A DNA stretch of 64,000 bases from Methylobacterium sp. R2-1 (GCF_014191355.1 NZ_JACHWM010000011.1:165601-229600), one strand, 5' to 3'; shown: positions 1 through 10,670, counted from the stretch's first letter. The notes: generated from the sequence alone by a model not told the origin. Translations and numbers: made by a program.

Positions 1-345
1 CATGGCGCCGTTCATGCCCGCGAGCTGCATCTCGTAGTCGAGGTCGGTGCCGTCGCGCAGGCCCCGAATGAACAGGCGGGCGCCACAGCGCCGGGCGGCC
101 GAGACGGCGAGGTCGTCAAAGGTGACGACCTCCAGGCTCGCCCCCTCGGCAGCAGCGAGCGGTTCGCAGGTCTCACGCAGCAGGGCAGCGCGCTCCTCGG
201 CCGTGAACAGCGGCGCCTTGCCCGGGTGCACGCCGATGGCGAGCACCAGCCGCGGAACGAGGCGGCAGGCCTGCCGCACCACGTCGAGGTGGCCGTTGGT
301 GACCGGATCGAAGGAGCCGGCATAGAGGGCGGTGCGGGTCGTCAC
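1..345 (-). CDS. coaD: Pantetheine-phosphate adenylyltransferase, C-terminus cut by window edge
   Basis: CoaD transfers AMP from ATP to 4'-phosphopantetheine, the penultimate step of coenzyme A synthesis, in the cytoplasm. The first 115 codons are present. After a GTG start the protein reads [19 protein letters not shown]: the GSFDP and TNGH segments are the nucleotidyltransferase phosphate-binding loop and HIGH-like motif of the family. The conserved IRGLRDGTD stretch lies further on, near residues 96-104. CoaD is usually about 160-170 residues, so roughly 50 residues lie off the left edge. The gene follows gyrA on the same strand with a dead GIY-YIG gene between, so co-transcription is uncertain. 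The GTG was chosen because no ATG lies before the GSFDP motif. Confidence 0.9.
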   Translation of the reverse strand, partial: MTTRTALYAGSFDPVTNGHLDVVRQACRLVPRLVLAIGVHPGKAPLFTAEERAALLRETCEPLAAAEGASLEVVTFDDLAVSAARRCGARLFIRGLRDGTDLDYEMQLAGMNGAM

Positions 346-407
346 GGGACGGGCCTAGAGCATTTTCCCCGCAAACGGAACCCGAGCGGTCCTCCGCCTC
401 ACCCATC

Positions 408-444
408 GTCATTCCGGGTTCGCCTCCGGCGTCCCGGAATGACG
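408..444. repeat. Short inverted repeat with 12-bp arms
   Basis: CGTCATTCCGGG (408-419) is the exact inverse of CCCGGAATGACG (433-444), with a 13-nt loop. It lies between the coaD start and the 3' end of the GIY-YIG remnant. It is probably a REP-type dispersed palindrome; a related but shorter CCCGGG palindrome sits near 857-886 on the other side of the remnant. It could also end transcription, but has no T-tract. Confidence 0.6.
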
Positions 445-449
445 GTGAT

Positions 450-770
450 GAGAGTTGCAGGAGCGGTGGCAAGTCGTCCGCTCCGGCATTCAACCGATCA
501 TAGAGATCCACCCAATCCGGGCTCATCGTCTCGATCAGAGCGATCTTCCATTCGCGGCGCCATTTCTTGATGGCCTTCTCGCGGGCGATCGCCTCATCGA
601 TGCGATCCTAGACTTCGTACCAGACGAGGCGATCGACGCTGTAGCGGGCCGAGAACCCCGGTGCCGCCTTGGTCTTGTGTTCCCATACCCGCCGGCCCAA
701 GTCGCGCGTGACGCCGAGAGACAGCGTGCCATCCCGCTTGTGCGAGAAGATAGACAGCACCGATACCCCT
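450..770 (-). pseudogene. GIY-YIG endonuclease-like gene, broken by an in-frame TAG
   Basis: Reading the minus strand in one frame gives the tail of a small GIY-YIG (UvrC N-terminal type) protein: GVTRDLGRRVWEH, then ARYSVDRLVWYEV, a TAG stop at 608-610, and then in the same frame DRIDEAIAREKAIKKWRREW and SPDWVDLYDRLN. Family members normally have a residue, often Tyr, where the TAG stands, so one base change explains the break. The GIY half is also damaged: the expected TLYIG reads TLSLG and no good start precedes it. The family is found in phage-like and chromosomal contexts and its role here is unknown. It is dead as read. Confidence 0.75.
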
Positions 771-900
771 CTCTCCCGTCGTTCTGCGGCGCCGAAGGCG
801 AACCCGGACTCCACGATCCGACTCGCCGCCAAGTCCCGGCGCCGCATCACGGGTAGATCCCGGGTTCGGTTGCGCGGCCCCGGGATGACGGCTGCGGGCC

Positions 901-3657
<2,757 letters not shown>

Positions 3658-3721
3658 CCGCCGCAGGAAGCCGCCGGGTGAAACGGAAAGGCCGTCGCGG
3701 GGCGGCCGCTCCGATCCACCG

Positions 3722-3829
3722 CCTCATCCTGAGGTGCCGGCGCGAAGCGGCGGCCTCGGAGGCTCCTCCAGGGATCGCGTGCTTCCTGGAGGATCCTTCG
3801 AGGCCGCTTCGCGGCACCTCAGGATGAGG
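3722..3829. repeat. 108-bp interrupted palindrome upstream of gyrA
   Basis: CCTCATCCTGAGGTGCC (3722-3738) is the exact inverse of GGCACCTCAGGATGAGG (3813-3829). Inside, the two sides are again complementary in blocks (a GCGAAGCGGC/GCCGCTTCGC-like pair and a CTCCTCCAGG/CCTGGAGGA-like pair), so the whole element can fold into one long hairpin. It looks like a dispersed palindromic element rather than a terminator, because no T-run follows. It fills most of the 287-bp gap between gyrA and mobA, which are on the same strand. Confidence 0.75.
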
Positions 3830-3944
3830 GCGAGGATGGGAGACCTTGCCCCGGACCAAAGGCCGTCGTTTCAGTTACTTAAATATGAATTCCAAGGCGC
3901 CGGCACAACATCTGCGGCCTCGCCAGCGGCGCTTTGACAACGTC

Positions 3945-4559
3945 TCAAGGAAGACGCGCCAAGATCGCCTCGGCGGCGGCCAGATCCTCCGGTGCGTTGA
4001 GGTTGAGGAAGGGATCGACGGGCGCCACCGGCCAGGAGGCGACGGCCGCCCCGTGCCGCTCGATGAAGCCGCCGACCCGCCGCTCGCCGCGCCCGAGCCA
4101 GTCGCGCAGGTCGACGCGAAGCGCCACCGGCCAGAGCGCGCTGGTGAAGTGGCGCCGCTCCCCCGAGGCCGCGAGCGCGATCGGCTTGCCCTCCGCTGCC
4201 GCGGCGGCAACGAGCCGGGCCACGAAGTCGTGCGGCAGGAACGGCGCGTCGCCGGGCACGCTCACGACATGGGTGATGCCGGGTTGCGCCGCCTCCATCC
4301 CGGCGAGGATACCCGCCAGCGGCCCCGGATGGTCCGGGACGGGATCGGACAGGATCTCACCGGAAAACACGTCGCGGAAGCGGGCAGGGTCGCCGTTGGC
4401 GCTGAGCACGAGGCCGCCCTGGCACTGGGGCCTCAGGCGCTCGGCGACGCGCTCCAGCAGGGTCCGCCCGGCGAGACGGCGTAGGGGCTTGTCGCCTCCG
4501 CCCATCCGCCGCGACAGGCCGCCGGCCAGAATCAGGCCGAGGACCGGGGCCGAACTCAC
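3945..4559 (-). CDS. mobA: Molybdenum cofactor guanylyltransferase, MobA-like
   Basis: MobA attaches GMP from GTP to molybdopterin to make the guanine-dinucleotide cofactor. The 204-residue protein begins (after a GTG whose bases overlap the TGA of the upstream gene, GTGA) with LGLILAGGLSRRMGGGDKP, the nucleotidyltransferase LAGG-x-S-x-R-x-G-x-x-K signature. It also has VPGDAPFLPHDFV, the metal-binding PxDxPF region, and near the end FLNLNAPEDL, typical of MobA. The window also encodes a molybdopterin enzyme pair at 41.9-44.8 kb, but those oxidoreductases usually carry the cytosine form, so a direct link is not shown. Translational coupling to the Mrp gene is likely. MocA-like specificity cannot be excluded. 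Confidence 0.85.
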   Translation of the reverse strand: MSSAPVLGLILAGGLSRRMGGGDKPLRRLAGRTLLERVAERLRPQCQGGLVLSANGDPARFRDVFSGEILSDPVPDHPGPLAGILAGMEAAQPGITHVVSVPGDAPFLPHDFVARLVAAAAAEGKPIALAASGERRHFTSALWPVALRVDLRDWLGRGERRVGGFIERHGAAVASWPVAPVDPFLNLNAPEDLAAAEAILARLP

Positions 4560-5695
4560 TCGATGACGATCCGGGGCGCCGCCCGGCCGGCGGGCGCGCC
4601 GGTGAGGTTGCCCCAGAGTTTCTCGGCGATCTCGCGATAGACCTTTGCCTGCGGCCCGTCCGGATCGGTCGCCACCACCGGGCGGCCGGCATCCGAGGTC
4701 TCGCGGATCGCCATGGTCAGCGGGATCTCGCCGAGGAACGGCACCTCCAGGCGCTCGGCCTCGTGGCGGGCGCCGCCATGGCCGAAGATCGCGGAGGCCG
4801 CCCCGCAATTCGGGCAGATGAAGGTCGCCATGTTCTCGATCACGCCGAGGATCGGCACCGAGACCTTCCGGAACATGGTCACGCCGCGGCGCGCGTCGAT
4901 CAGCGCCAGATCCTGCGGCGTCGAGACGATGACGGCCCCGGATAGCGGCGTCGCCTGGGCCATGGTGAGCTGCGCGTCGCCCGTGCCGGGAGGCATGTCG
5001 ACCACGAGCACGTCGAGTTCGCCCCAGGCCACGTCGCGCAGCATCTGCGTGATCGCCGATTGCACCATCGGCCCGCGCCAGATCATCGCCGATTCCGGCT
5101 CGATCAGCAGACCGATCGACATGGCCTTCAGCCCGTAGGCCTGGAGCGGCTCTAGGATCTTGCCCTCGATCACCCGCGGCTTGCCGGAGAGCCCCAGAAG
5201 CTTCGGCACAGAGGGCCCGTAGATGTCGGCATCGAGCAGGCCGACCTTGAGGCCCTGTGCGCTGAGGGCCAGGGCGAGGTTGCAGGCGGTGGTGGACTTG
5301 CCGACGCCGCCCTTGCCCGAGGCCACCGCCACGATGTGGCGCACGCCGGGCAAAGCGTTACCCTGGGCGTTGCCCTGGCGCGGCGGCGGCGTGCCGGGTC
5401 CGGCGGGTGGACGCGGCGCGGCGCCCGCAGCCGGGGCGCTCGATGCCCGCTCGGCCGTGAGGCTCGCCAGCACGCTCGACACGCCGGGCAGCGCCAGCAC
5501 GCGCCCCTCCGCCTCGCGGCGCACCGGCTCGAAGCGCTCGGCCTCGCTCGGGTCGATCAGGATCGAGAACATCACCCGGTTGCCCGGATCGATCAGGACC
5601 TGAGACAGGCGGCCGGAGCCGGGCAGGGTGGTGCCGCCGCCATCCACCGTGACGGTCGAGAGCGCCTTGAGCACGTCGTCGCGGGTGATGGCCAA
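4556..5695 (-). CDS. Mrp/ApbC/NBP35-family iron-sulfur cluster carrier ATPase
   Basis: These cytosolic P-loop ATPases bind and deliver [4Fe-4S] clusters to apo-proteins. The 379 residues show an N-terminal MIP18/DUF59 domain (about residues 1-85), a Pro/Ala-rich linker (86-115), and the ATPase with the deviant Walker A SGKGGVGKSTT (near 127-136), LLDADIYGPS, VDMPPGTGDA, and the cluster-binding pair ICPNCG. The end of the protein (PRIVIE) overlaps the mobA start by 4 nt. The best start is TTG (5695), preceded by a GGAG-type site; no in-frame ATG is available before the DUF59 domain. Length and domain order match family members, which are often annotated apbC or mrp. Confidence 0.9.
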   Translation of the reverse strand: MAITRDDVLKALSTVTVDGGGTTLPGSGRLSQVLIDPGNRVMFSILIDPSEAERFEPVRREAEGRVLALPGVSSVLASLTAERASSAPAAGAAPRPPAGPGTPPPRQGNAQGNALPGVRHIVAVASGKGGVGKSTTACNLALALSAQGLKVGLLDADIYGPSVPKLLGLSGKPRVIEGKILEPLQAYGLKAMSIGLLIEPESAMIWRGPMVQSAITQMLRDVAWGELDVLVVDMPPGTGDAQLTMAQATPLSGAVIVSTPQDLALIDARRGVTMFRKVSVPILGVIENMATFICPNCGAASAIFGHGGARHEAERLEVPFLGEIPLTMAIRETSDAGRPVVATDPDGPQAKVYREIAEKLWGNLTGAPAGRAAPRIVIE

Positions 5696-5783
5696 AACTC
5701 AAGCTCCATCGGGCGTTGGGCGGAACCGTCCGCCCCGTCCATCTAACCAGCCCCACGCGAAACACCAGCCCGGGCGCGCTGCC

Positions 5784-6053
5784 TCACCGCCGCCGGTCCG
5801 GCGGAACGGCGACCAGGTTGCACACCTCCATCGGCCCGCGCACGACCGAGCCGTCACCGCGCCGATAGAAGCCGCGGCGCAGGTGCCGGCAGCCGAGGGG
5901 ACCGCGCAGACGCTTCACCCGTTCGATGTGGACGCCGCGATAGCGCCGGTTCGAGAAATCGTGGCCGCCGATGCGCACGCCGGGGCCGAAGCGCACCTCC
6001 GCAGAGGCCGGAACCGCGGCGACCAGCAGCATGGCGAGCAGCGCACCCCTCAT
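5784..6053 (-). CDS. Small secreted protein of unknown function
   Basis: The 89-residue product starts MRGALLAMLLVAAVPASAEV, a clear Sec signal peptide with an AxA cleavage site near residue 18. The mature part is small and basic, with a GVRIGGHDF stretch and two Cys (one in LGCRHL, one in MEVCNLV) that could form a disulfide. It ends VPPDRRR. A longer reading frame exists upstream, but the ATG used here is followed at once by the signal peptide and is more convincing. I recognise no family. It lies 88 bp downstream of the Mrp gene start on the same strand and diverges from the next gene. Confidence 0.65.
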   Translation of the reverse strand: MRGALLAMLLVAAVPASAEVRFGPGVRIGGHDFSNRRYRGVHIERVKRLRGPLGCRHLRRGFYRRGDGSVVRGPMEVCNLVAVPPDRRR

Positions 6054-6199
6054 CCCACTCTCCGGCAAAGCTTCGCCCGAGCACCCTGAACCAAGATCGG
6101 CCTCGCTCGTTGTCGCTGCAATCGCCGGGCGGCGAACACAGACAAGGGTCGTCGGCCTGCCCGGCACACGCCATTGACGACAGACGGAGTACGGATCTC

Positions 6200-6703
6200 A
6201 TGCACCAGGGCAACCATCGCGACCACGAGGGCGCGAAGAAGCTCTTCGAGCTGACCAAGGACGTCAAGGTCGCGATGCTGACCACGGCCGACCAGAACGG
6301 CACCCTGAACAGCCGCCCGATGTGGAACAACGAGATCGACGAGAACGGCGACATCTGGTTCTTCACCAAGCTGCACAGCCCGAAGACCGCCGAGATCGGC
6401 CGCGACAACCAAGTCAACCTCGCCTATTCCGACCCGTCGAGCCAGACCTACGTCTCGATCGCCGGCAAGGCCGAGGTGATCCGCGATCAGAAGCTGATCG
6501 ACGAGAAGTGGCAGGAGAGCCTCAAGACGTGGTTCCCCAAAGGCAAGGACGACCCGGAGGTCGGCCTGATCCGCATCCACCCTGAGCAGGGCGAGTACTG
6601 GGACAGCCCGTCGAGCACGATGGTCCACCTCTACGGCTACGTGAAGGCCTCCCTCACCGGCGAGAGCCCGAAGACCGAGACCAAGAAGGTCAACCTCGCC
6701 TGA
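6200..6703 (+). CDS. Pyridoxamine 5'-phosphate oxidase-like / general stress protein 26 family
   Basis: This 167-residue protein belongs to the split-barrel flavin-binding family related to PNPOx and Bacillus GSP26. Visible hallmarks are VAMLTTADQNGTLNSRPM at the dimer and FMN interface, IWFFTKLHSPK, and VNLAYSDPSSQTYVSIAG. Members bind FMN or FAD and are often stress-induced; the reaction, if any, is not fixed by sequence. The ATG at 6200 is preceded by an ACGGAGT Shine-Dalgarno-like site, and upstream in-frame sequence has no family similarity. A strong intrinsic terminator follows 43 bp after the stop, so it is probably a single-gene transcript. Confidence 0.88.
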   Translation: MHQGNHRDHEGAKKLFELTKDVKVAMLTTADQNGTLNSRPMWNNEIDENGDIWFFTKLHSPKTAEIGRDNQVNLAYSDPSSQTYVSIAGKAEVIRDQKLIDEKWQESLKTWFPKGKDDPEVGLIRIHPEQGEYWDSPSSTMVHLYGYVKASLTGESPKTETKKVNLA

Positions 6704-6745
6704 TTCTGTCATTGTGAGGGGCCCTTGTGCCCGTCCGTGACGTTC

Positions 6746-6778
6746 GGCGCTCCCGCCCCCGGCAGGAGCGCCTTTTTT
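6746..6778 (+). terminator. Rho-independent terminator
   Basis: GGCGCTCC (6746-6753) pairs perfectly with GGAGCGCC (6765-6772) and six T follow (6773-6778). It ends the transcript of the split-barrel gene and separates it from pncB. Confidence 0.9.
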
Positions 6779-6863
6779 GTTACGAAGCCTGGCGCCCGCC
6801 GGCGTTGATCGCCGAAGCGTTCCGCCCCAAGCTCGGGCGACACTCCCCGGACACGGACGGCCC

Positions 6864-8162
6864 ATGATCGACCTCGCGAAGCGGGTCTACGACCACAACT
6901 TCCGCATCGACCCGATCGTGCGCTCGCTGCTCGATACGGACTTCTACAAGCTCTTGATGGCGCAGATGATCTTCCGCCGTCACCGCGACGTGAACGTCAC
7001 CTTCGCGATCCAGAACCGCACAAGGAGCGTGCGGGTGGCCGACGAGATCGATCTCGGAGAGCTGCGGGCGCAGCTCGATCACGCCCGCACGATCCGCTTG
7101 AGCCGGGGCGAGTCCACCTGGCTTCGCGGCAACACCTTCTACGGCCGGCGCCAAATCCTCTCCTCCGAGTTCATGGCGTGGTTCGAGGCGTTCCGCCTGC
7201 CCGAATACGAGCTGGAGGTGCGCGAAGGACAGGTGGCGCTGACCTTCCACGGCCCCTGGGTCGAGACGACCCTATGGGAGGTGCCCGCACTCGCGATCCT
7301 CAACGAGATGCGGTCCCGGGCCGTGCTGCGGAGTCTCGGCAAATTCGAACTTCAGGTGCTCTACGCCCGGGCCATGACCCGCGTCTGGGAAAAGATCGAG
7401 CGCCTGAAGCGTTTGCCCGACCTCTCCATCGCTGATTTCGGCACGAGGCGCCGTCACGGATTCCTGTGGCAGGATTGGTGCGTGCAGGCGATGAGCGAAG
7501 GCTTAGGCGAGCGAGCGTTCCTCGGCACCTCGAATTGCCTGATCGCCCTGCGCCGCGAGGTCGAGGCGGTGGGCACCAATGCCCACGAACTGCCGATGGT
7601 CTACGCCGCGCTGAGCGGTGACGACGACGACGCGCTCGCCCAGGCTCCCTACGCAGTGCTGGCAGACTGGCAGCAGGACTATGCGGGCAACCTGCTGGTG
7701 GCGCTGCCCGACACCTACGGCACCACCGGCTTCCTCGCCGACGCCCCCGACTGGCTGACCGCCTGGACCGGCATCCGCATCGATTCGAAGGAGCCGATCG
7801 AGGGCGGCGAGGAGGCGCTCGCCTTCTGGCGCTCCCGCGGCTGCGACCCGCGCGAAAAGCTCGCGATCTTCTCCGATGGCCTCGACATCGACGACATCGA
7901 GCGCATCCATGCCCGTTTCCACGGCCGGATGCGGATCGGCTACGGCTGGGGCACCCGGCTGACCAACGATTTCCGCGGCCTCGTGCCGGAGGGCCGCCTC
8001 GATCCGATCTCGGTGGTCTGCAAGGTGACGGAAGCCGAGGGCCGCCCGACGGTGAAGATCTCCGACAACCCGAGCAAGGCGCAGGGGCCGGCGGCGGAGG
8101 TGGAGCGCTACAAGCGGGTTTTCGGGGTGGGCGAGAAGGCCGCGATGGCGGTGGTGGTGTAA
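6864..8162 (+). CDS. pncB: Nicotinate phosphoribosyltransferase
   Basis: PncB converts nicotinate and PRPP to nicotinate mononucleotide in the NAD salvage (Preiss-Handler) pathway, coupled to ATP hydrolysis. The 432-residue protein has the N-terminal [16 protein letters not shown] block, [27 protein letters not shown], the phosphohistidine region [10 protein letters not shown], and [10 protein letters not shown] followed by GTNAHE. The C-terminal part has [10 protein letters not shown] and the [10 protein letters not shown] loop. The start at 6864 ([12 protein letters not shown]) fits family N-termini; the longer frame runs back into the terminator. It converges on rsr across a shared hairpin. 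Confidence 0.96.
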   Translation: MIDLAKRVYDHNFRIDPIVRSLLDTDFYKLLMAQMIFRRHRDVNVTFAIQNRTRSVRVADEIDLGELRAQLDHARTIRLSRGESTWLRGNTFYGRRQILSSEFMAWFEAFRLPEYELEVREGQVALTFHGPWVETTLWEVPALAILNEMRSRAVLRSLGKFELQVLYARAMTRVWEKIERLKRLPDLSIADFGTRRRHGFLWQDWCVQAMSEGLGERAFLGTSNCLIALRREVEAVGTNAHELPMVYAALSGDDDDALAQAPYAVLADWQQDYAGNLLVALPDTYGTTGFLADAPDWLTAWTGIRIDSKEPIEGGEEALAFWRSRGCDPREKLAIFSDGLDIDDIERIHARFHGRMRIGYGWGTRLTNDFRGLVPEGRLDPISVVCKVTEAEGRPTVKISDNPSKAQGPAAEVERYKRVFGVGEKAAMAVVV

Positions 8163-8366
8163 ACCCAGTCTCTCTGCAAGCATGCTGCGGAAGTCAGATC
8201 GTTGCCCTCACGAGCGGGCGCGTTTGACCGGTTTCGAAATGCCCGACCGTGATGCTCGCGAACTCGGCGGCGCGGGCAGAAGATATCGGCCGAGTGGAAG
8301 CCCGGATGGATCGCGCCCGTTGATCGTCGTCATGGTGCCGCTCCGTCTGATTGGATTTTTAGGACC

Positions 8367-8399
8367 GGGACGGACGGCTCGCTCCGGGCCGTCCGTCCC
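8367..8399. terminator. Hairpin between convergent pncB and rsr
   Basis: GGGACGGACGGC (8367-8378) and GCCGTCCGTCCC (8388-8399) form a perfect 12-bp stem with a 9-nt loop, 6 bp from the rsr stop. No good T-run follows on either side, so it may work as a weak bidirectional terminator or as an mRNA 3'-end protector for rsr. Confidence 0.6.
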
Positions 8400-8404
8400 T
8401 CTCA

Positions 8405-10009
8405 TCATCCGCGGATGAAATCCGCGATCAGCGCGGGCGCCGCCGTGTCGAAGCCGACCACGTCGAGCATGCCGGTATCCTCCGGGTCGGCGATGCTGAA
8501 GCCGTTGGAAACGAGCCCCACGACCACGAGCTTCGCCGCGATCCCGGTCTTCTCCCGGTACTGGCGAAGCGCCTCCACCGGGTGGACCGGGCCGGCCCAG
8601 GTCTCCGAGTCCGTGTAGACCACGAACGCGTCGGCTCGCACGCCCCGCTCCAGCGCCCACCGCATCGGCAGCGAACAATCCGTCCCGCCGAAGGGCAGGT
8701 CGGCCGTGGCCTCGACTGCCTGATCGAGGCCCATCGACGGCCCGATCGGCAGGGCGGTCAGCGCCGCCCCCTGGCTCCAGGCATGACCGGCCTCGGCCGT
8801 GAAGCCGAGAACCTGCCAGTGCTCCTCCGTCGCCGCGGTGACGAGCGCCATCGCGGCGGCCGCCTCACGGGGCGTCAGGGCGGAACCCGCCACCGAGCCG
8901 CAAGCCATGGAGCCGGAGACGTCCAGCGCCAGCACGAGGCGCCGGCCCGTGGACTCGACGTTTCCGAAGGCGGTGTAGAACGCCGCGTTCAGCGCCTCGA
9001 CGATGACCCCGACCGGCTCCCAGGAGAGCCGGCCGCGCTGACCGTGCCCGGACGCGTAGGTCCGGAGTGCCAGCAGAAGCGCCATCGGGTGCAGGCGCGC
9101 CTTCAACAGGCGCTTCCGGTCCGACAGCACGCCCACCACGTGCTCGGTCGCCGCAGTGAAGGGCGCGAGCGCCCCCGCCGCGGTGAGCCGGCCGAGCTGG
9201 CGCACGAGGGCACCGATCGGCATGCGCTCGATCAGGGCCTCGTTCACCGCGCGGCTCGTCATCAGACCGGTCGGCAGCGCCTCCCAGGGCAGACCGTGCG
9301 TGCGCACCTGCGCCGCCGCGAAGGCGCCATCGACGCCCTCCGCCTGCACCGAAGCGAAGGCGTGGACGAGGGCGGGCGTCTCCTCGGTCAGTGTGCCGCG
9401 GCAGATCCAGTCGAACAGCGCCTTCCGGGCCGGCTCGTCCGTCTCCGGGTGAGCCAGCCGCAGGAGGTCGCGGTGCGACCAGCCCTGACGGGACCGGTAC
9501 TTCACCGCCTGGTAGGCGAGCGCGTCGACCGGACGCGCTCGGTACCAGTCGCTGACCGCGCGCCGGAGCGCCCGGCCCCAGCCGCGCATCGCCTCGACGG
9601 CATCCGCGAACTGGAACAGGTGCGTGCCGGTGCGGCAGACCCGGGGCAGGGCGGCGAGCGCCAGCCGACGGGTCGCTTCCGCCTCCGCGGAGGCCGCGAG
9701 CGCGAGAGCGAAGATCGCCGGATCCTGCTTCGGCGCCCGGCCCGCCTCGCTCATCGCGACGATGCTTGCGACCGCCCGCGCCCCGTCCTCGGCAATGCAG
9801 CGCATCACCGCGGCGGCGTTCTCCCGGGTCAGGGCCCGCTCGCCTGCGTAGTAGGAGCCGCCCTCCGAGCCCAGCACGAGGAAGCGGTCGAGCCGGGCCC
9901 AGTCGCTCACCGCGAAGGCATGGCCGCCAGCCGCGTTCGGCACGGTGCGGGGAAGGGGCTCCGACTGCGGGGTGCGCCGGAGCGAGAACAGCTTTCCATA
10001 GTTCAACAT
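8405..10009 (-). CDS. rsr: TROVE-domain Ro60 orthologue (Rsr), Y RNA-binding protein
   Basis: Ro proteins are rings of HEAT-like repeats (TROVE) with a von Willebrand A domain. They bind Y RNAs on the outside and misfolded RNA ends in the central hole, and in bacteria can tether PNPase for RNA decay. The 534 residues show the TROVE signature around residues 168-189 (AVKYRSRQGWSHRDLLRL, close to the Ro60 segment that carries an RNA-binding His). The C-terminal VWA domain has an intact MIDAS: DVSGS (363-367), T443 in GGTD and D467 in YTDSE. The ATG at 10009 follows AGGAG with good spacing; a longer frame would run into the Y-like array. The array lies directly upstream on the same strand. No rtcB/rtcA or PNPase gene is adjacent. 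Confidence 0.95.
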   Translation of the reverse strand: MLNYGKLFSLRRTPQSEPLPRTVPNAAGGHAFAVSDWARLDRFLVLGSEGGSYYAGERALTRENAAAVMRCIAEDGARAVASIVAMSEAGRAPKQDPAIFALALAASAEAEATRRLALAALPRVCRTGTHLFQFADAVEAMRGWGRALRRAVSDWYRARPVDALAYQAVKYRSRQGWSHRDLLRLAHPETDEPARKALFDWICRGTLTEETPALVHAFASVQAEGVDGAFAAAQVRTHGLPWEALPTGLMTSRAVNEALIERMPIGALVRQLGRLTAAGALAPFTAATEHVVGVLSDRKRLLKARLHPMALLLALRTYASGHGQRGRLSWEPVGVIVEALNAAFYTAFGNVESTGRRLVLALDVSGSMACGSVAGSALTPREAAAAMALVTAATEEHWQVLGFTAEAGHAWSQGAALTALPIGPSMGLDQAVEATADLPFGGTDCSLPMRWALERGVRADAFVVYTDSETWAGPVHPVEALRQYREKTGIAAKLVVVGLVSNGFSIADPEDTGMLDVVGFDTAAPALIADFIRG

Positions 10010-10083
10010 TGCTCGCTCCTCTCTCCGCGGGGTTCTTTTGGTTGCTGCCCCGAGGCCCGTTGCGGCCGCGCGGTCGTGGATTC

Positions 10084-10150
10084 TTGCGAGGGACCACAGC
10101 ACCTTACGGCGCTTGGGATTCGAACCCTGAGGACCAGATCACCCTCGCAA
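10084..10150 (-). ncRNA. Y-RNA-like unit 1, nearest to rsr
   Basis: On the minus strand TTGCGAGGG (10150-10142) pairs perfectly with CCCTCGCAA (10092-10084), closing a 67-nt RNA. The 5' strand is followed by TGATC, shared with unit 2. Inside lie a T-loop (GGG-TTCGAAT-CCC) and a hairpin GCGCC-GTAA-GGTGC with a GNRA loop. There is no D-arm, so this is the most compact unit. Its 3' end is 75 nt from the rsr start. In Deinococcus the Y RNA also lies next to rsr. Identification as a Y RNA is inferred from the fold and location. Confidence 0.75.
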
Positions 10151-10206
10151 TCCGGCTCGCGCGGCCGAATTCGTTTGTTCCGTCAGCGGCCATGCGGGCA
10201 TGGAGG

Positions 10207-10319
10207 GGAGACAGGCGGCCCGCTCGCGCGGCGTGCGTCGCCCGTCCGCCACCCGGGCATCGGACCTCGCGGCCCGTGGGATTCGAACCCGGCCTCTCGG
10301 CCGACGATCACCTGTCTCC
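10207..10319 (-). ncRNA. Y-RNA-like unit 2 with permuted tRNA-like core
   Basis: GGAGACAGG (10319-10311) pairs perfectly with CCTGTCTCC (10215-10207), enclosing 113 nt. Reading 5' to 3': the helix, TGATC, a small hairpin CGGCC-GAGA-GGCCG, a T-loop TTCGAAT between GGG and CCC (10290-10278), an acceptor-like hairpin GGGCC-GCGA-GGTCC (10275-10262), then a D-arm-like GCCC-N11-GGGC (10258-10240) whose loop contains GGTGG. T-arm before D-arm is the order expected for a tRNA opened at the anticodon, as described for the bacterial Y RNA YrlA. A 7-bp hairpin (ATCGGCC/GGCCGAT) precedes it. Confidence 0.78.
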
Positions 10320-10355
10320 ATCGGCCCGCACGGCCGATTCTTTTGTCGATTTGCG

Positions 10356-10387
10356 CCCCTCGGCCGGACGATTGTCCGGCCGAGGGG
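10356..10387. terminator. 14-bp perfect hairpin between Y-like units 2 and 3
   Basis: CCCCTCGGCCGGAC (10356-10369) and GTCCGGCCGAGGGG (10374-10387) pair without mismatch around a GATT loop. It sits in the spacer between units 3 and 2. It could end transcription after unit 3, or act as a processing signal. There is no T-run on the minus strand, so classical termination is doubtful. Confidence 0.5.
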
Positions 10388-10404
10388 CCGCGCGGTCATG
10401 GTGT

Positions 10405-10503
10405 GAGAAAAGGCGTGTGGTGCTCTGCCACTGAGCTACGAACCTCGCGGTCCGGCGGGATTCGAACCCGCGACCTCCCCGGTAAGAGCGGTAACCTTTC
10501 CTC
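10405..10503 (-). ncRNA. Y-RNA-like unit 3, clearest permuted tRNA mimic
   Basis: GAGGAAAGG (10503-10495) pairs with CCTTTTCTC (10413-10405) with one G-U, closing 99 nt; TTACC follows the 5' strand. The core has a perfect T-arm GCGGG-TTCGAAT-CCCGC, an acceptor-like hairpin GGACC-GCGA-GGTTC, and a canonical D-arm GCTC-AGTGGCA-GAGC preceded by GTA. The loop GG and TTC needed for the tRNA elbow contact are both present. The D-arm comes 3' of the T-arm, so this is a circularly permuted tRNA fold and not a tRNA gene: there is no anticodon loop and no free CCA end. Confidence 0.82.
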
Positions 10504-10569
10504 TTCGGCCCGCGCGCTCTGAAAGTTTTCCTACACCTCGGCCGTGAACGGACCTGCGGACATGGCGGT

Positions 10570-10670
10570 CGGGGACGGGTTTTTCTGAGCTACGGGCGTG
10601 ATGCCCGGCGGAACTCGAATCCGCGACCACCGCGGCTTGTGCCGAAGCGCTCTCCCGGTAACCGTCGCCG
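10570..10670 (-). ncRNA. Y-RNA-like unit 4
   Basis: CGGCGACGG (10670-10662) pairs with CCGTCCCCG (10578-10570) with a single C-C mismatch at the fourth position, closing 101 nt; TTACC follows, as in unit 3. The core has a perfect T-arm GCGGA-TTCGAGT-TCCGC, then GGGC-ATCAC-GCCC as the acceptor-like hairpin, then GTAGCTCAG, the 5' half of a D-arm whose 3' half is lost (AAAAACC). A mismatch or bulge within the Ro-binding helix is common in Y RNAs. The partial D-arm suggests decay or specialisation. Confidence 0.7.

Noticed and set aside
8582..10522. A 646-codon plus-strand frame over rsr and the Y-like array
   Set aside because: Antisense to rsr with Arg/Gly-rich translation; it runs through the structured RNA units.
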